NCBI GenBank assembly: GCA_964019135.1
Contig: OZ025265.1
Coordinates: forward strand, 20,311,143 to 20,375,142
Direction of reading: 5' to 3'
Origin: Arenicola marina
Taxonomy: Eukaryota; Annelida; Polychaeta; Arenicolidae
Length of the DNA stretch: 64,000 nt
Shown: positions 39,242-52,700 of the stretch, piece by piece
Numbering within the stretch: the stretch's first letter is position 1
Layout of the letters: each line of letters opens with the position of its first letter
Made by a program: the position numbers and the translations under genes
The notes under the pieces: model-generated
What the model saw: only the letters and a program-made list of their open reading frames with translations
Told to the model about the DNA's origin: nothing
The model's database searches: none

Positions 39242-39840
39242 GATCTAAGTTTTTACTTACAGTGTCATCCATCAAGTAGGCCTAAATATATATCAATTAA
39301 AATTTGATACCAATTTAAAAATAATAATGAAAAATCCTAAGCTTAAATCTACATTCTAGGCATATTAAAATGTGATATTAAGCCCTTGAGCATGCTGATG
39401 TTTATACATATAACTATTAAGCATTTTAAGTAAGGTAATATATCTAATAAGCTTATTTGATATAATGTTTTGATCTTTTTTTTAATTTTATCAACTTTTT
39501 TATCACATGTTTGAAGTTATTTATAATAAAAAGTTGGATTAAATTAAAGATGATTAAGACTTATAGGCTAAATTTATTACAAAGTTATCAAATAGTTGTA
39601 GATTTATATTTTGTCAGTTACATAGTAATCTGATTGCATTATTTATATTTATCATTTAAAATTAAATCTAGACTATAGTTTGAATTTATTTATAAATAAA
39701 TTGAGCTGTAACAAGGTACAATACAATAAACAGGAGATTTCTAGTTTGTATAATAGATATAGTATATTTTAATTATGTAATGGGCAAGTAATTTTGCAAT
39801 TTGATCTTCAAGGAAATTTTACTCTCTTTTTTTTTTGCAG

Positions 39841-40792
39841 GAGATGGCTTCTATGAGGAGTAACTACTCTTCCAAAGGGCCAGAAAGCCCTTATGGAAGC
39901 ATGCAAAGACAAGCACCTCAATCAGGATATAACACATATGATGGGAGAGGCTCATACCCCAGTGAGAATTCAAATGCAGGCAGATATCAAGATTCCAACA
40001 CTGGATACTACTCGGCAGGTGCAACAAGGGAAAATCCTTATCCTGAGAAGAGAGCTCATGATCCTGAACCAGTGAAGCATACTGGCACAGATTATGGTGT
40101 CCCTGAATATGCCACAGTGCGGAGAGTAAGGCAGGATAGGGATCAAGCATCCAAAGGGCAGGTGGAATATTCAAGTGAAACAGAGAAGAAGGCTCGTTAT
40201 TCCATAGAGAGCAATCCATATGCTACAGTCCAAAAGGTTAATCAGGATAGAAGAGATCATTCCACAAAGCAGCCATATTATTCTGATAATCGGGATACCA
40301 GTGGTAACTCTCAAGATAGAGGTGATACAAGGCAGCAGCGGCAGCCTGCAGCAGGTGGCACCTTGTCCAGTCACTTTTCAGGGGGTGACACTTGGAAGCA
40401 ATTTCCAGATAACAACAAATCTGGTGGACAATATTCTGCAGAGTCACTAGAACGTTCATATGCGGACAGCCAGCATGGATACCAAAGGAAGCCAGACACC
40501 AGTGCACATCCATCCAGGAATTCTGCCCGATATTCAGATGACAGGAGCAGCTCTCGTTCAAGCAGCCAGCGTGGCACAAGTGCTGAGATGCGACCCATGG
40601 AAGGAAAGGCTCCGAATCGGGAATCAAGTTCGTTCTTGGCTCCAAGAACCCCTGGCCCCCAGCCAAGCCCCCTACGCCCGCCACAAGTTCAAGGGGGTTG
40701 GGGTTGGAATGACCAACGACCGGCATCTCCCCTGCCTGACAGGCATACTGGGAAACAAAGCTCCAATGGATATATCCAGCCAGCAAAGAAAG
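39841..40792 (+). CDS. Large Tyr/Ser-rich disordered exon with paired YATV motifs
   Basis: Strong acceptor (T-rich tract then TTTGCAG) at 39840 and donor AAAG|GTGAGA at 40792. The first in-frame ATG is at 39844, one codon into the exon, so translation may start here or further upstream. Two copies of a motif are 45 codons apart: EYATVRRVRQDRDQ and PYATVQKVNQDRRD. Both contain Y-A-T-V-x-x-V-x-Q-D-R and look like SH2-docking tyrosines. The 3' part has PxxP runs (PRTPGPQPSPLRPPQ) that could bind SH3 domains. Confidence 0.88.
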
Positions 40793-43700
40793 GTGAGAGC
40801 TGGTAATAGGATACTCCCAGTTTGACAATGAATTGGCTCATCCTACCAACATGACCAAGTGTTTACATGTTAAAAATGTTTAGGCTTCAAGTTAGGGTAA
40901 ATCTGTAATGAACAGATGAAGTCCAGGGGACCGTTTCACTAAGAGTTACGAGCTCGTAACCGTATCTTTTACATGCTAATTTAACGACAGATCGGAATTT
41001 TACGAGCCACTGAATTGAGGGTTATACTGCGATTATTGGGGTGCAGCCATCTTCGTGCAATTTATTTTCCCCCAATATTATTCAAAATCATGTTTGCCAT
41101 ATATTTATGATGAATTCAACATATTTGATGTCTCTCCGGGCCGGCAATCCAATGTTTTAATTTTACGAGCAAAAGTTGCGAGATCTTAGTGAAATGATCC
41201 CCAGATTCTTAAATCTTGTCATTTTATCTATTAGTTATATTATATTGTACATCATAGCTGACATATATGCCAAAGATCTTTTTTTGTAAGATGTAAATGT
41301 AACAATCAGTTAAGAATACTTAAAATGGGTAAGAATGTGATAATATGTGATATAACAGGAAAAGGTTGATGAATTTATTTGCTTCTTGTTTTATTGCATG
41401 GTATACTCCCATGAATGTTATATTTAGTCACTGGCCTTAAAATTCTTTAAAAAGAAAATTTAAAATTAGCATTTCGAATATAGATTAAAAACTGGAACAA
41501 TATGCTGTACTCTTTACTTTGACATAAAGTACTTTATTTTGTATCACAAGATGGAGCCAAGGAAGCCATTCAGGTCCTGAACATCTTGAGGAAAAGGATT
41601 GTATTATTAACAGGTAGGTGTATACAAAGGCTATGTACAACTTAATTTAGTTCCTCCTTATTACCTATATTCCCTTTTCTCCTTTCTCTTTGCTGTAAAA
41701 CCATCCTTCCTTGTCTCCTAACGGCAGGTGGATCGGTGGCCATGTCTGTGTGGTCTCAGGATAAAGATCCCATGTCCTTCTTTGCAAAGAGTAGGGGGTT
41801 ATCCCAGGGACATGGCTCCGCTCTTCCCTTCCTTCTCCCATTGACGCGAAATCACCAGAATTGGTTAAAGCGTCCTGAATACACAACCAAATAACCAAAT
41901 CTTACCTGATCCTTACCGGATACGCGATAGCTGGGCCCTTAAATTCTCATTGTCGTGCCCCTAGTACCGGTACTGGAGAGAGATGGTGCATACAGTCCCA
42001 CTGTACAGACACATGTCCCTAGTACGGGTACAGACACGTGCCCCTAGTACCGACTGGAGAGAGATGGTGCATACAGTCCCACTGTACAGACACATGTCCC
42101 TAGTACTGGTACTGGAGAGAGATGGTGCATACTGTCCCACTATACAGAGACGTGCCCCTAGGAGAGAGATGGTGTATACAGTCTACAGACCCTGTCCCCT
42201 AGTACCGACTGGAGAAAGATGGTGCATACAGTCCCACTGTACAGACCCTGTCCCCTAGTACCGGTACTGGAGAGAGATGGTACATACAGTCTCACTGTAC
42301 AGACACGTGCCCCTAGTACCGACTGGAGAGAGATGGTGCATACAGTCCCACTGTACAGACACGTGCCCCTAGTACCGACTGGAGAGAGATGGTACATACA
42401 GTCTCACTGTACAGACACGTGCCCCTAGTACCGACTGGAGAGAGATGGTGCATACAGTCCCACTGTACAGACACGTGCCCCTAGTACCGACTGGAGAGAG
42501 ATGGTGCATACAGTCCCACTGTACAGACACGTGCCCCTAGTACCGACTGGAGAGAGATGGTGCATACAGTCCCACTGTACAGACACGTGCCCCTAGTACC
42601 GACTGGAGAGAGATGGTGCATACAGTCCCACTGTACAGACACGTGCCCCTAGTACCGACTGGAGAGAGATGGTGCATACAGTCCCACTGTACAGACACGT
42701 GCCCCTAGTACCGACTGGAGAGAGATGGTGCATACAGTCCCACTGTACAGACACATGTCCCTAGTACCGACTGGAGAGAGATGGTGCATACAGTCCCACT
42801 GTACAGACACGTGCCCCTAGTACCGACTGGAGAGAGATGGTGCATACAGTCCCACTGTACAGACACATGCCCCTAGTACCGACTGGAGAGAGATGGTGCA
42901 TACAGTCCCACTGTACAGACACGTGCCCCTAGTACCGACTGGAGAGAGATGGTGCATACAGTCCCACTGTACAGACACGTGCCCCTAGTACCGACTGGAG
43001 AGAGAGGGTGCATACAGTCCCACTGTACAGACACGTGCCCCTAGTACTGGTACTGGAGAGAGATGGTGCATACAGTCCCACTGTACAGACACGTGCCCCT
43101 AGTACCGGTACTGGAGAGAGATGGTGCATACAGTCCCACTGTACAGACACGTGCCCCTAGTACCGACTGGAGAGAGATGGTGCATACAGTCCCACTGTAC
43201 AGACACGTGCCCCTAGTACCGACTGGAGAGAGATGGTGCATACAGTCCCACTGTACAGACACGTGCCCCTGGTACCGACTGGAGAGAGATGGTGCATACA
43301 GTCCCACTGTACAGACACGTGCCCCTAGTACCGACTGGAGAGAGATGGTGCATACAGTCCCACTGTACAGACACGTGCCCCTAGTACCGACTGGAGAGAG
43401 ATGGTGCATACAGTCCCACTGTACAGACACGTGCCCCCAGTACCGACTGGAGAGAGATGGTGTATACAGTCCCACTGTACAGACACGTGCCCCGAGTACC
43501 GACTGGAGAGAGATGGTGCATACAGTCCCACTGTACAGACACGTGCCCCTAGGAGAGAGATGGTGCATACAGTCCCACTGTACAGACACGTGCCCCTAGT
43601 ACCGACTGGAGAGAGATGGTGCATACAGTCCCACTGTACAGACACATGCCCCTAGTACCGACTGGAGAGAGATGGTGCATACAGTCCCACTGTACAGACA

Positions 43701-46700
43701 CGTGCCCCTAGGAGAGAGATGGTGTATACAGTCTATAGACACGGTCCCCTAGTATCTGTACTGGAGAGAGATGGTGCATATACCACTGATCAACCAGTTA
43801 TCAACTAGCGTGATATGACCTTGCGGTTTAAAGTGTTAAGGTACATTGTCATACCAACTAACAATAAATTTTATCTCTGCCATTTAAAGACGAAGACAAA
43901 GTACTTTTCAGCCTGATTTTAAGGTTTTAATCGATTGGCGGATTATTTTACTAACTCTAATCTCGTTGGTGGTATTAAAAGAAGGCTGGTGGTAATGCTT
44001 GGGTAAGAAGGTTGTCAGAAACACTGGGAGAAGATATGGGGGTAAAATGAGGGGGTAAAACCAACCGCTGAAAGGGAAGGAAGCCGAGGCTGCATTCCTC
44101 CAGTACCAATCTTTGTATATATGCCTCTTTGAGGTAATTAACGCCGGCGGTATATCTCCAGGCGGAATTCATTATTAAGGAAACTTTGTACCAAGATTCA
44201 AAGCGACTTTATGGGGAAAAAAATGGACACGTTAAGCATAGAGGCTTGCCTGCCTGGTGGCGCATTCCTTTATCTCATTGCAAAACTCAGGGCCCAGTTT
44301 TGCGGTGTTAGCGGTCGGTTAGACATGAAGTACATGTAGTTTAGTTCATCGAGTCGATTACGTCAGTGAAGTGGGTAAAAATAGTGGACAGATGTCCAAG
44401 CGCCGAGTCTTTAGTTATTCCGTCTTGAGCGGACCGTAAAATACAAGACTCGTGACATCGCCGGCGTGCTTTAGTTTTTCGTTGATGGTGTATAGTGGTG
44501 ATGTATTACCTACATGTGTGTTCACTGTATGGAACGAGAACTTTTACGTGGGTGTTAAGCGGCAATATGTATGTTAAAGGTGTGCAGTGAATCATCCGCA
44601 ATCTGCACGTTAATCTCGTACGTTACGCTGGTACAGTAGGCCTACTGGTTTTGTTATCTGGGAAGACGGTGGCCGAACAGTTGTGTGAGCTGTTCTCGGT
44701 CTTGCCGAGTCGTAGTTTACCCGAAAACTATCCTACATTTATCGTGTTTATGACCTATAAACCGGCGAATGCGAACCGTTTACCATATTAAACGCTATGC
44801 TGTCGTAGCAAGCTAAAATCTTTTTAACGAGGGGACCTGTGTTAATTTTTCGAAAGGGTACAAGATGTGTTTTGCTGTATTAAATACGTAAAGCTCGTTA
44901 TTTTTATGTTTGATTGTTGAAAACTATAATGTTGCAAGAAATTGCAGCTGATTTGACCGTTTTTCAAGAATCTTGAAATTTGCCCCCGGCCGACAGCAGC
45001 GGTAAAAGCGGACCTTGCGTAGCGCCACCGGGCGGGGAGCTTGCAAGTTTAGAAGAAATCTGCGGGAGCAGCGCTGTACATGTCTGCTGTAGCTCGGCGA
45101 GCAATCGACTCTAGGTTATTTTGGCGGTTCGTTGTAAAGATCACTGCAACAAATCAAAACCTTTCGACCATCTGTGCAACTAGGAGGCCGCTTTTTTCTA
45201 ATTTCGATGCGTTGTAAGTTTGGCGCATGTTCTAAAATTGAGATCAACTTTGCGATGTCGAAACTGTCAACCAATCAACGTCGAGTATTTTGTTGGCCAA
45301 TTAGCGTCGAGACGAACTAATGGTTTTTGTCGTGATCCAGGTGGCTTGCTCAGGCCCCGCCCGTTTGTAAGTCGGTTGGTACGCAATCTCAGGCTTATCT
45401 CTTCAGAAAAAGCTTTCTTCGGCTTCACCGTGATTGGGACCCTGAAGTGTTTGCCTTGGCCGTGATAGCTGGCTATCCAGCGGTATGTTTACACATTTAG
45501 GTGTTTTTGCCGCTTCGAGATCCAGCTAATTGTTTTCAACGAGATTGAGAAAGGGATGTAATATCAAAGGTCAAGGTGGGACGTATTTAGTAGCTATCAA
45601 GTTCTAGGATTCAGTATAGAAGAAGTTGAAATGATGCATTGGACAAATCCTCAGTTCCCGATCCGCCCCTCGATCTCGGGGTCGCATTATGAAAACGAAT
45701 GATTCCCAACTTGCTATGTGAAGTACGCAACTACCGCGGCCGTTTCTTCTGTTCTGCATGAACTTTTGAAAACCTTGGCGGTCCAGTGTTCAGACTTTCC
45801 ATTTGTTCATTTACACTTTACCGTTACTCACACTCAGTATATATGTATATATACATGTATGATATATAGATGTTGTGCCTCGCGGACAAAGCTTTCACGG
45901 TCCAGTTCCCGGCAGGAAGGTGACGCGCGCTGTACTAAAACACGGCGCAGACGCGGTTTGAAATGACTCTCTGTTTACCCGCCAGGTATTCCATGGCCAA
46001 CCTGGGCCTGGACCAGGTGGAGGGACAAGGGGTGGGGAGGCGGGAGCGGACGGGTGGGGGGGGGGGGTAGGTGGCGGTGGTGATGTGAGGGGTTGAGGGG
46101 GAGCTAGGTGTGCATGTAGTGTCGGTGTTGTATTCCGATACAAGGAACCGCCACTGCGTCGTCACCGCCATTAGAAACGCCACCCAACCCCGACCCCAAC
46201 CGCCACTATATCGCTACCAGCACCCCCCCACTGTCCGCACCCCCCCCCCCCCCCCGCCGTCACCGCTGCCGCAGCCGCCACAACCGGCGTTATAGCGCAT
46301 TGTGATGCATTATACGTCGGGTTCGTGTTTACGATCGCTTGGGTCCGGAACCTGCTTCGGCATAACTTGCGCCGCGACGCTCACAACTCTCGACTTGTCC
46401 AAAGGGCCTGGAATTGGTTGAGGCCAGTGTTGATTTCCGTTCGGCAGATCGGTTTGGTTTGTACGAGGAATTAAAGGTCGTTAGCTTGACGGTAGCCTTT
46501 ATGGGAGAATTTAGAAGGCAATGGGCGGATCCGGGGCTTGCGGGAGGGAGGTGGTGATCAGGGCGGGGTTGGGGGTGGTGGTGGTGGTGGGGGGGGTGGG
46601 GGTGGCTGGGGTTATAGTACATGAGGACGCCCTGCACTAACACCGATAAAGGGAAACCTGAAGCTGAATATCACCCCCCATACAGTTTGTGGACCTGATA

Positions 46701-49700
46701 TATTTGTTACCCCAAACCCCACGAAAGACGTACTTTCTTAGTTGCTGAACTATTTAAACCATCTCCAGTCCATAATTTATAACCCACTAGCAAGGACCGG
46801 TTTGTGCTTCGAGCGCCGGAGACATGGCTCCGCTCTACCTTGGCCGTTCCCATTGTCACAGGTTAACAGTAGGTTAAAGAGCCCTGCTTTAACCAACCAA
46901 CCAACCATTCATTCATACAAATGCAAACAAAAGTCTATGCTTCCTTTGGCGGGTCGCGTCTCTTGACTGAGATGAATGCCCCCCCTCCCACCACCTCAAA
47001 TTATTAAGGCACTCGCTGCATGCGGTCAACTGATATTGATTAGTTCACGCCCCCCCCCCCCCCGCCCGCCACCACCACCCAGGTGAGAGCTCCTGCGTCT
47101 CGCTAAGGGTTGAATACTGTGAGGGGGAGTTGGCATGACGCCATTGGTCCGACAGCAAAAACTGTCTAGCTATGTGCTTTGCATGAAGATTGGGGACTTC
47201 GATTGGGCTCGAACCAACCAGTGCTACTAATCAAACCGTTAAAATCCATTTACACCGGGACTTGATCAAGATTAACATTATACGTCATGAAGTTGGGGCT
47301 TCGATACCAGGGAGGGTACACCTTTCCGAAGTTTACATTATACAATTCGTGACTTTACCCCGTGTCCTGAGATACACAAACAACTGTACTTTTACAGGTA
47401 ATGATACATTACCGTTTAGGCCGGTATTTAATCAGAATTAATGTTGTAAATAATGACGTTTACGCTTCTATACATGGAGAGAGGGGGGAGGGGGGGGGGG
47501 TCCACCTTTCCGTAGTTTACATTGTAAAATACGTGACCTTACCCGGTGTCCTAAAATACACACAAACAAACTGTACTCATACAGGTAATAATACAACAAG
47601 CCCTGCGCGTTATAAAAAACCCTGCGTAGAGCTAGATCACGTTGCGTGTATACCTGCCCATTATGAGCGATACTGATCGGTCTCTTTAAATCTGTCCGTG
47701 CGATGGTCGTCTATTTATATGCCTGGCATATAAAGTGTGAGGCGCATACATCTGATGTTGTGAATTAGTAGCCACAGAAGTCGCCGTAAGGGTATTAGGC
47801 TTTTGATTTGCGCGGCCTACACATGTACATGTATGGGAGCGCACTTGATCTTTGGCCGGACGCCAACACCGATCTTTGTTCACCTCCACCCCCTCCCCCC
47901 TCCCTCCCACCGTCACATCCTACGCCTCCTCCTGAGACAGTCATAGGGCAGTCCCCATGGTTCTTCCACGCCACGCCATTAACGGTGTGGTCGTGGCGTC
48001 GCATCGCCACCCCTCTGTCTAGGCGGCCACCCTCCTACCCCCCCACCCCCCTTTTCTCACCCCACCCCGCCGCGCCCCCGTCATGTCCTTATCGCACGTA
48101 CATTCCTGTCCTATCTCGAGGCGCGTGTATGCAACTGCTTTGATTGCTAACTCATTTAGTTATGTTCAACGCTACATATGGTTTGTAGCTGTGACCCCTA
48201 TCTCCGCTCTCGCCCACTCCATCCTACGTCACCCCACCTCCCTCCCATTCCATCACCCGCCTGTTCCCTCCCCCGCACCCCGTCGAAGCTGCTATGGTAA
48301 CCACAGCGCCTGGACCCGCCCCACACTCGCTCCCTCCCCCCCCCATCCCCCCGCCCCCCCCCCTTTACCACCCTCCATGTGTCAGGGTCATCACTGGTCT
48401 CTTACGGCAGCTTATCGGTGGGCGGCCACATTGGTAGCCAATGTATGTAATAAATGTCAATAATAAATGTCAATGTATATAATTTTTTGCACATTAATGA
48501 ATAATAAACGCCTTCTTCTGTGGAGCATCTGTTCTCGAAAAAAGTGCGTGCATTATAGCAATTCCTGACGTGTAAAAGTCGTCGTATGACAGATTAAGGG
48601 AAATATTCTGAACTAATTAGTGACGTACCCTACCTTTGTGTACCCGTGGACCAGGGGTCGGCCCGGTAGCTCAGTGGGTTACAGCGTTCGCCTTGAGTGC
48701 TTTGGCCACCTGAGAGCCTAACGGCTCGTGGATCGATAGTTCGAGCCCCGCTGTATCTGTGTGGTTCCATGTCCTTCTTCCCAAAAAGTAGGGGGTTACC
48801 CCCGGGGACATGGCTCCACCCTCCCTTTCTTCTTCCATTGAACCGATATGACCAAAAATGGTTAAAGCGTCCTGAATATAAAACCAACCCGTGGGCCAAA
48901 ACGATCAAATGAACCTCTTGATATGTGCAAATACGTATAATGTCAAATATTTATTCACCGTTTGTCGTTCAGAAAGCATATGGCCACATCGACTGCGATA
49001 TGGATGCTAACTGGGAGGGGTAAGTGAGGGAGGGAAGTGGGGGTGGGAACTTTCACTAATTAATAACCCTACATCCAGGAATCCGGCGTTTGGGGAATGG
49101 AGCACCTGCTTGTAGATGTACTACTTCATTTTATGCTGGGACGATCGCGTAGCTTCAGCAAGCGCCTGATTGTTATCCGGATTATGAATATGGCTGCGAT
49201 TTATTGATGCGCTGAATTAATACCCTACATGAGGGGGTAAGTCACCCCCCCCCCAGTGGGCCAGTAGGTAGCTCGTTTGGCGATAATTTACGATATATGC
49301 TGTGCTACGTCTGCCTAAACGGTCGGTCGGTGCGTGGTTCGAATCCCACCTTTGCAGATATCTGTTTGTTGCAGGATGGATGATGGCTTTCCTCATAAAG
49401 AATAGGGAGTTACTCCCGGAGACTTGGCTCACCTCTACCATTGGCGCGATATGACGTACAGAGGTTAAAGCGTCTTACTTGAATCAATCAATCAATCAAT
49501 CAATAAATCAAACCTGTTTCCTGATGTATTCGCCAGGTGGCCGCGATCGCCGCAAGGGTCCGGTGCTGACCTTCCCTGACCAGCCCAACTTCGACGACTT
49601 CCCAGCAGAGGATGTCCTAAAGTGTCTCGCATATCTCGCCATCATTCCCAGGTAACTATTCAATTTCAATTTCAATCGACCTAATTGTAAATTGTGCATC

Positions 49701-52700
49701 AAGAAACGTTACCACGCTAAGACGAAGGAAAAAACTATGACAGTTTAAAGTTATGCATCATCATTTAACATCAATATGTTAAGCCACCGCATTAATCATA
49801 ACGGTTTTGTAGGATACTAAAGATACAGAAAAGTGCATTAGATCATTGTCGTTTTTTTTATTTTTCTAGCGATGAATCCATGAGAAATGGCTTTACAATC
49901 CTTATCGACAACCGCCACAACGCCTACAAGAATTCAAAGGCATTATTCAAGCTCCTTCAGGTAAGCTATCGATGCTGGTGTGATGTCTCCTCTCTCTATT
50001 AGCAGCGGTACCGTTTAAACGTCTTTGACGCTGGCTGTGTCTCAAGCCTAGATAAAAGGTCCTATCCCGATCCGGGGCCGGCGCGACAGCTCAGTGGGCT
50101 AGAGCGCTCGCATTGAGTGCTCTGGTCACATGAGAGCCCAACGGCACGTGGATCGGTGGTTCGAGCCCCGCTGTGGCCATGTCTGTGTGGTCGCAAGATA
50201 AAGATCCCATGTCTTTCTTCGTATAGAGTAGGGGGTTACCCTCGGGGACATGGCTCCACTCTCGTTTCCTTCTCCCATTGACGCGATATGACCAAAAGTG
50301 GTTAAAGCGTCCTGAATAACCAAGCAACCTATCCCGACCCTGTTCAACATGGTTCTCGGTCTGGGGCATCATAGGCCACGGATGTAACGCTACACATGGA
50401 ACCTCCTCAGTTGGTAGACAGGTGCCGCTGCCGATCACACTTGAGAACTTTGCCGGAAGCTCGAACAAATTTATACATGTATCATAATGGTGTCCCTTGT
50501 AACACATTCGCCCTTGAAATTCTCAGTGTCGAATGTCGATTTTTCAAGACGTTCCGTGTCGCTTTTTTGGCTAAGTTCTGTGTCGTTTCTTCAAAAATCT
50601 GTGTCGATGTCGCTTTTTCAGATCCTGTGTCGAAATTGGTGGGTCAATGTCGAATGTCGATTTTTCCAATATGCCGGTATCGCGTGTCGCCATTTACCCC
50701 TTCCAGACCCCTTTTGGTAATAATTTGTACAAATTGGGATCGCTCTCGTGTGATTTGTTACTATTGTATACAAGTTTAACTCGGTATGTCTTCAGTGAAG
50801 ATGTCTACACGATGCCGGTGATAAACAGCTGGTGAACGTCTGCATTTATTTACGTTTTACCGTCGCTGCGCAGAAATATGTCCCGTTTTTGTTTTTTAAG
50901 ACAGCTCCATCGTCAAATAAACATTTACAGGAGGGCAAGGTCACACGCTGGTCGAGTCCTATAGATATACTAAAACTCTAGGGTGGCGTCTGGTACGGCC
51001 GGTGTTGGGCATTTGGGAGGGGGGGGGGGGTGCTGGCTGGCTGCAAGTGTCTTTTATTGTTAACACGTTTTTAATGTAGGACTATTATGAAAACATACCC
51101 TTGACATGATACTGGGGCATTAAAAACGAAATCCCTCCAATGTTCCAAGTCTTAGACGATTGCCTGCTGGTCCTGGGGCAACGAGGTCCCTCTGCCTGCT
51201 GATCGAGGGAGTGAAAGTGTACCCAGTGTTTACTTGGGTCGCCCTGGTATTTGATGCCACGTGTACCGGGCTCGGTGCCGTATTGCTGTCTTTGAGGCGT
51301 CAACTGTCTCCAGTCACCACTCGCAGATGGCCTTACTTACCTGACCCTTTGACCTATAACATCTGGCGCACGTGATTAGATGATTATATCTTATGCGGCG
51401 ACAGTGAAATTGTAGTGTCATTGGGGAATTATTAGGCGTTTTTAATTACTTGCAATGATGGACGGACGCCGTCGTGGTGAGGCAGGTGGTTGCGGTGTGG
51501 GTGTTGGTGGGGTGGGGGGGGGGTGTGAAGGTATGGAAAATTCTTTGTGTTAGTGATAGTAACCGTGGTAATACCGCATGCCAATGTATCTGGCTCCATG
51601 CATAAAACTTTGCTGTTGTATCCAAAACTGGATATCGTTTATGGATTCAGTGGTGGAAAATACTGCAAAATACTGGTAACAGGGACTGCCTAACGACCTG
51701 GAACCGTGTCTGTTGCCACTTATATGATTGTGGTATCTAATTGGATATCCACTATCTCATAGCACGTATACACCGCAATCCGATGGTGAGTAACAATTAA
51801 TATGTTTTGATTCACATAAAGATGTTGCGTAAGCTACGAACAAATTAATGCGGCCCCTGACTTCTTTCTTTCGTTATCATTCTATATAGCTGCAATGTAT
51901 ACCGTTGTATCCAAGTCGTATATTTACAACTTGCTATTGTGGACTGCGACTAGATCAGTTTATAGGAAAAACAAGACTTGTGCCAGTGCTTACGTAGTCG
52001 GGTATAGATAGTTGCCATGGCGAATTTCAAGCACTCAGAAAACCACGTTAAACTCACTGTATTACCAAAAGAAGCACTGTTTCAATCATTACTCTGCCCC
52101 CCTCCCCCCTCCGCGCCACGGCCGTCTAGTTTTTCTCTAAGGCCGGACACGCCCCCCCCCCCCCACCAATATCCTGGCCCGGGCATAGCGGGTGTGTGCT
52201 GGGTGCAGATGCAACCTCGCATCTCCCTGGCTTCGGCGCAACCAGCCCCAAGCCATTGGTCTTCACCTCATCACACTCGTGACGCCTAAGCGACAGTTTT
52301 AAGGTGTGTATAAAAACTAAAAACCGAGGTCGCCTGCCAGCTGTACAGCTATACACGGCCCCATCAGACACACTTAAGACATTCCCGCTCGTGCCTAGGG
52401 GCGGGCGTGGCCCCGGGCGTATCCCGGGACAGACCTACAGACAGAGCCAGAGGCAGGACTCCAGCCATGACGCGTGCGGGGCCTCCTACCGCTAGGTGTC
52501 ACCACGGGCTGTTATAGCGCCACCTAGCGAATGTGGACTTGCCTACGCTCTTCCCCCTGCGAATGTCGCCTTGCGCGCGAGGTCGCATTGGGGTTAAACG
52601 CGTGAAACCTGAGCACTGTGGGATGGGTGGGTGTCGGTAGACGTCAAATGGTGTGACGATATCTATGTTGACGCCACGGGGGAAGGCTCGATTTTATTTG

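Noticed and set aside
42158-43655. Repeating frames (CTISLQSVLGARVCTVGLYA type) of up to 182 codons
   Set aside because: They are the 56-bp satellite read in rotating frames.
47808-48463. Pro-rich frames of 111-126 codons
   Set aside because: They arise from C-rich low-complexity DNA; no domain and no exon borders.
51085-51375. Overlapping frames of about 70 codons near 51.1-51.4 kb that at first suggested a retroelement polymerase fragment
   Set aside because: No conserved motif, no flanking repeats and no continuation. I could not support any retroelement in the window.
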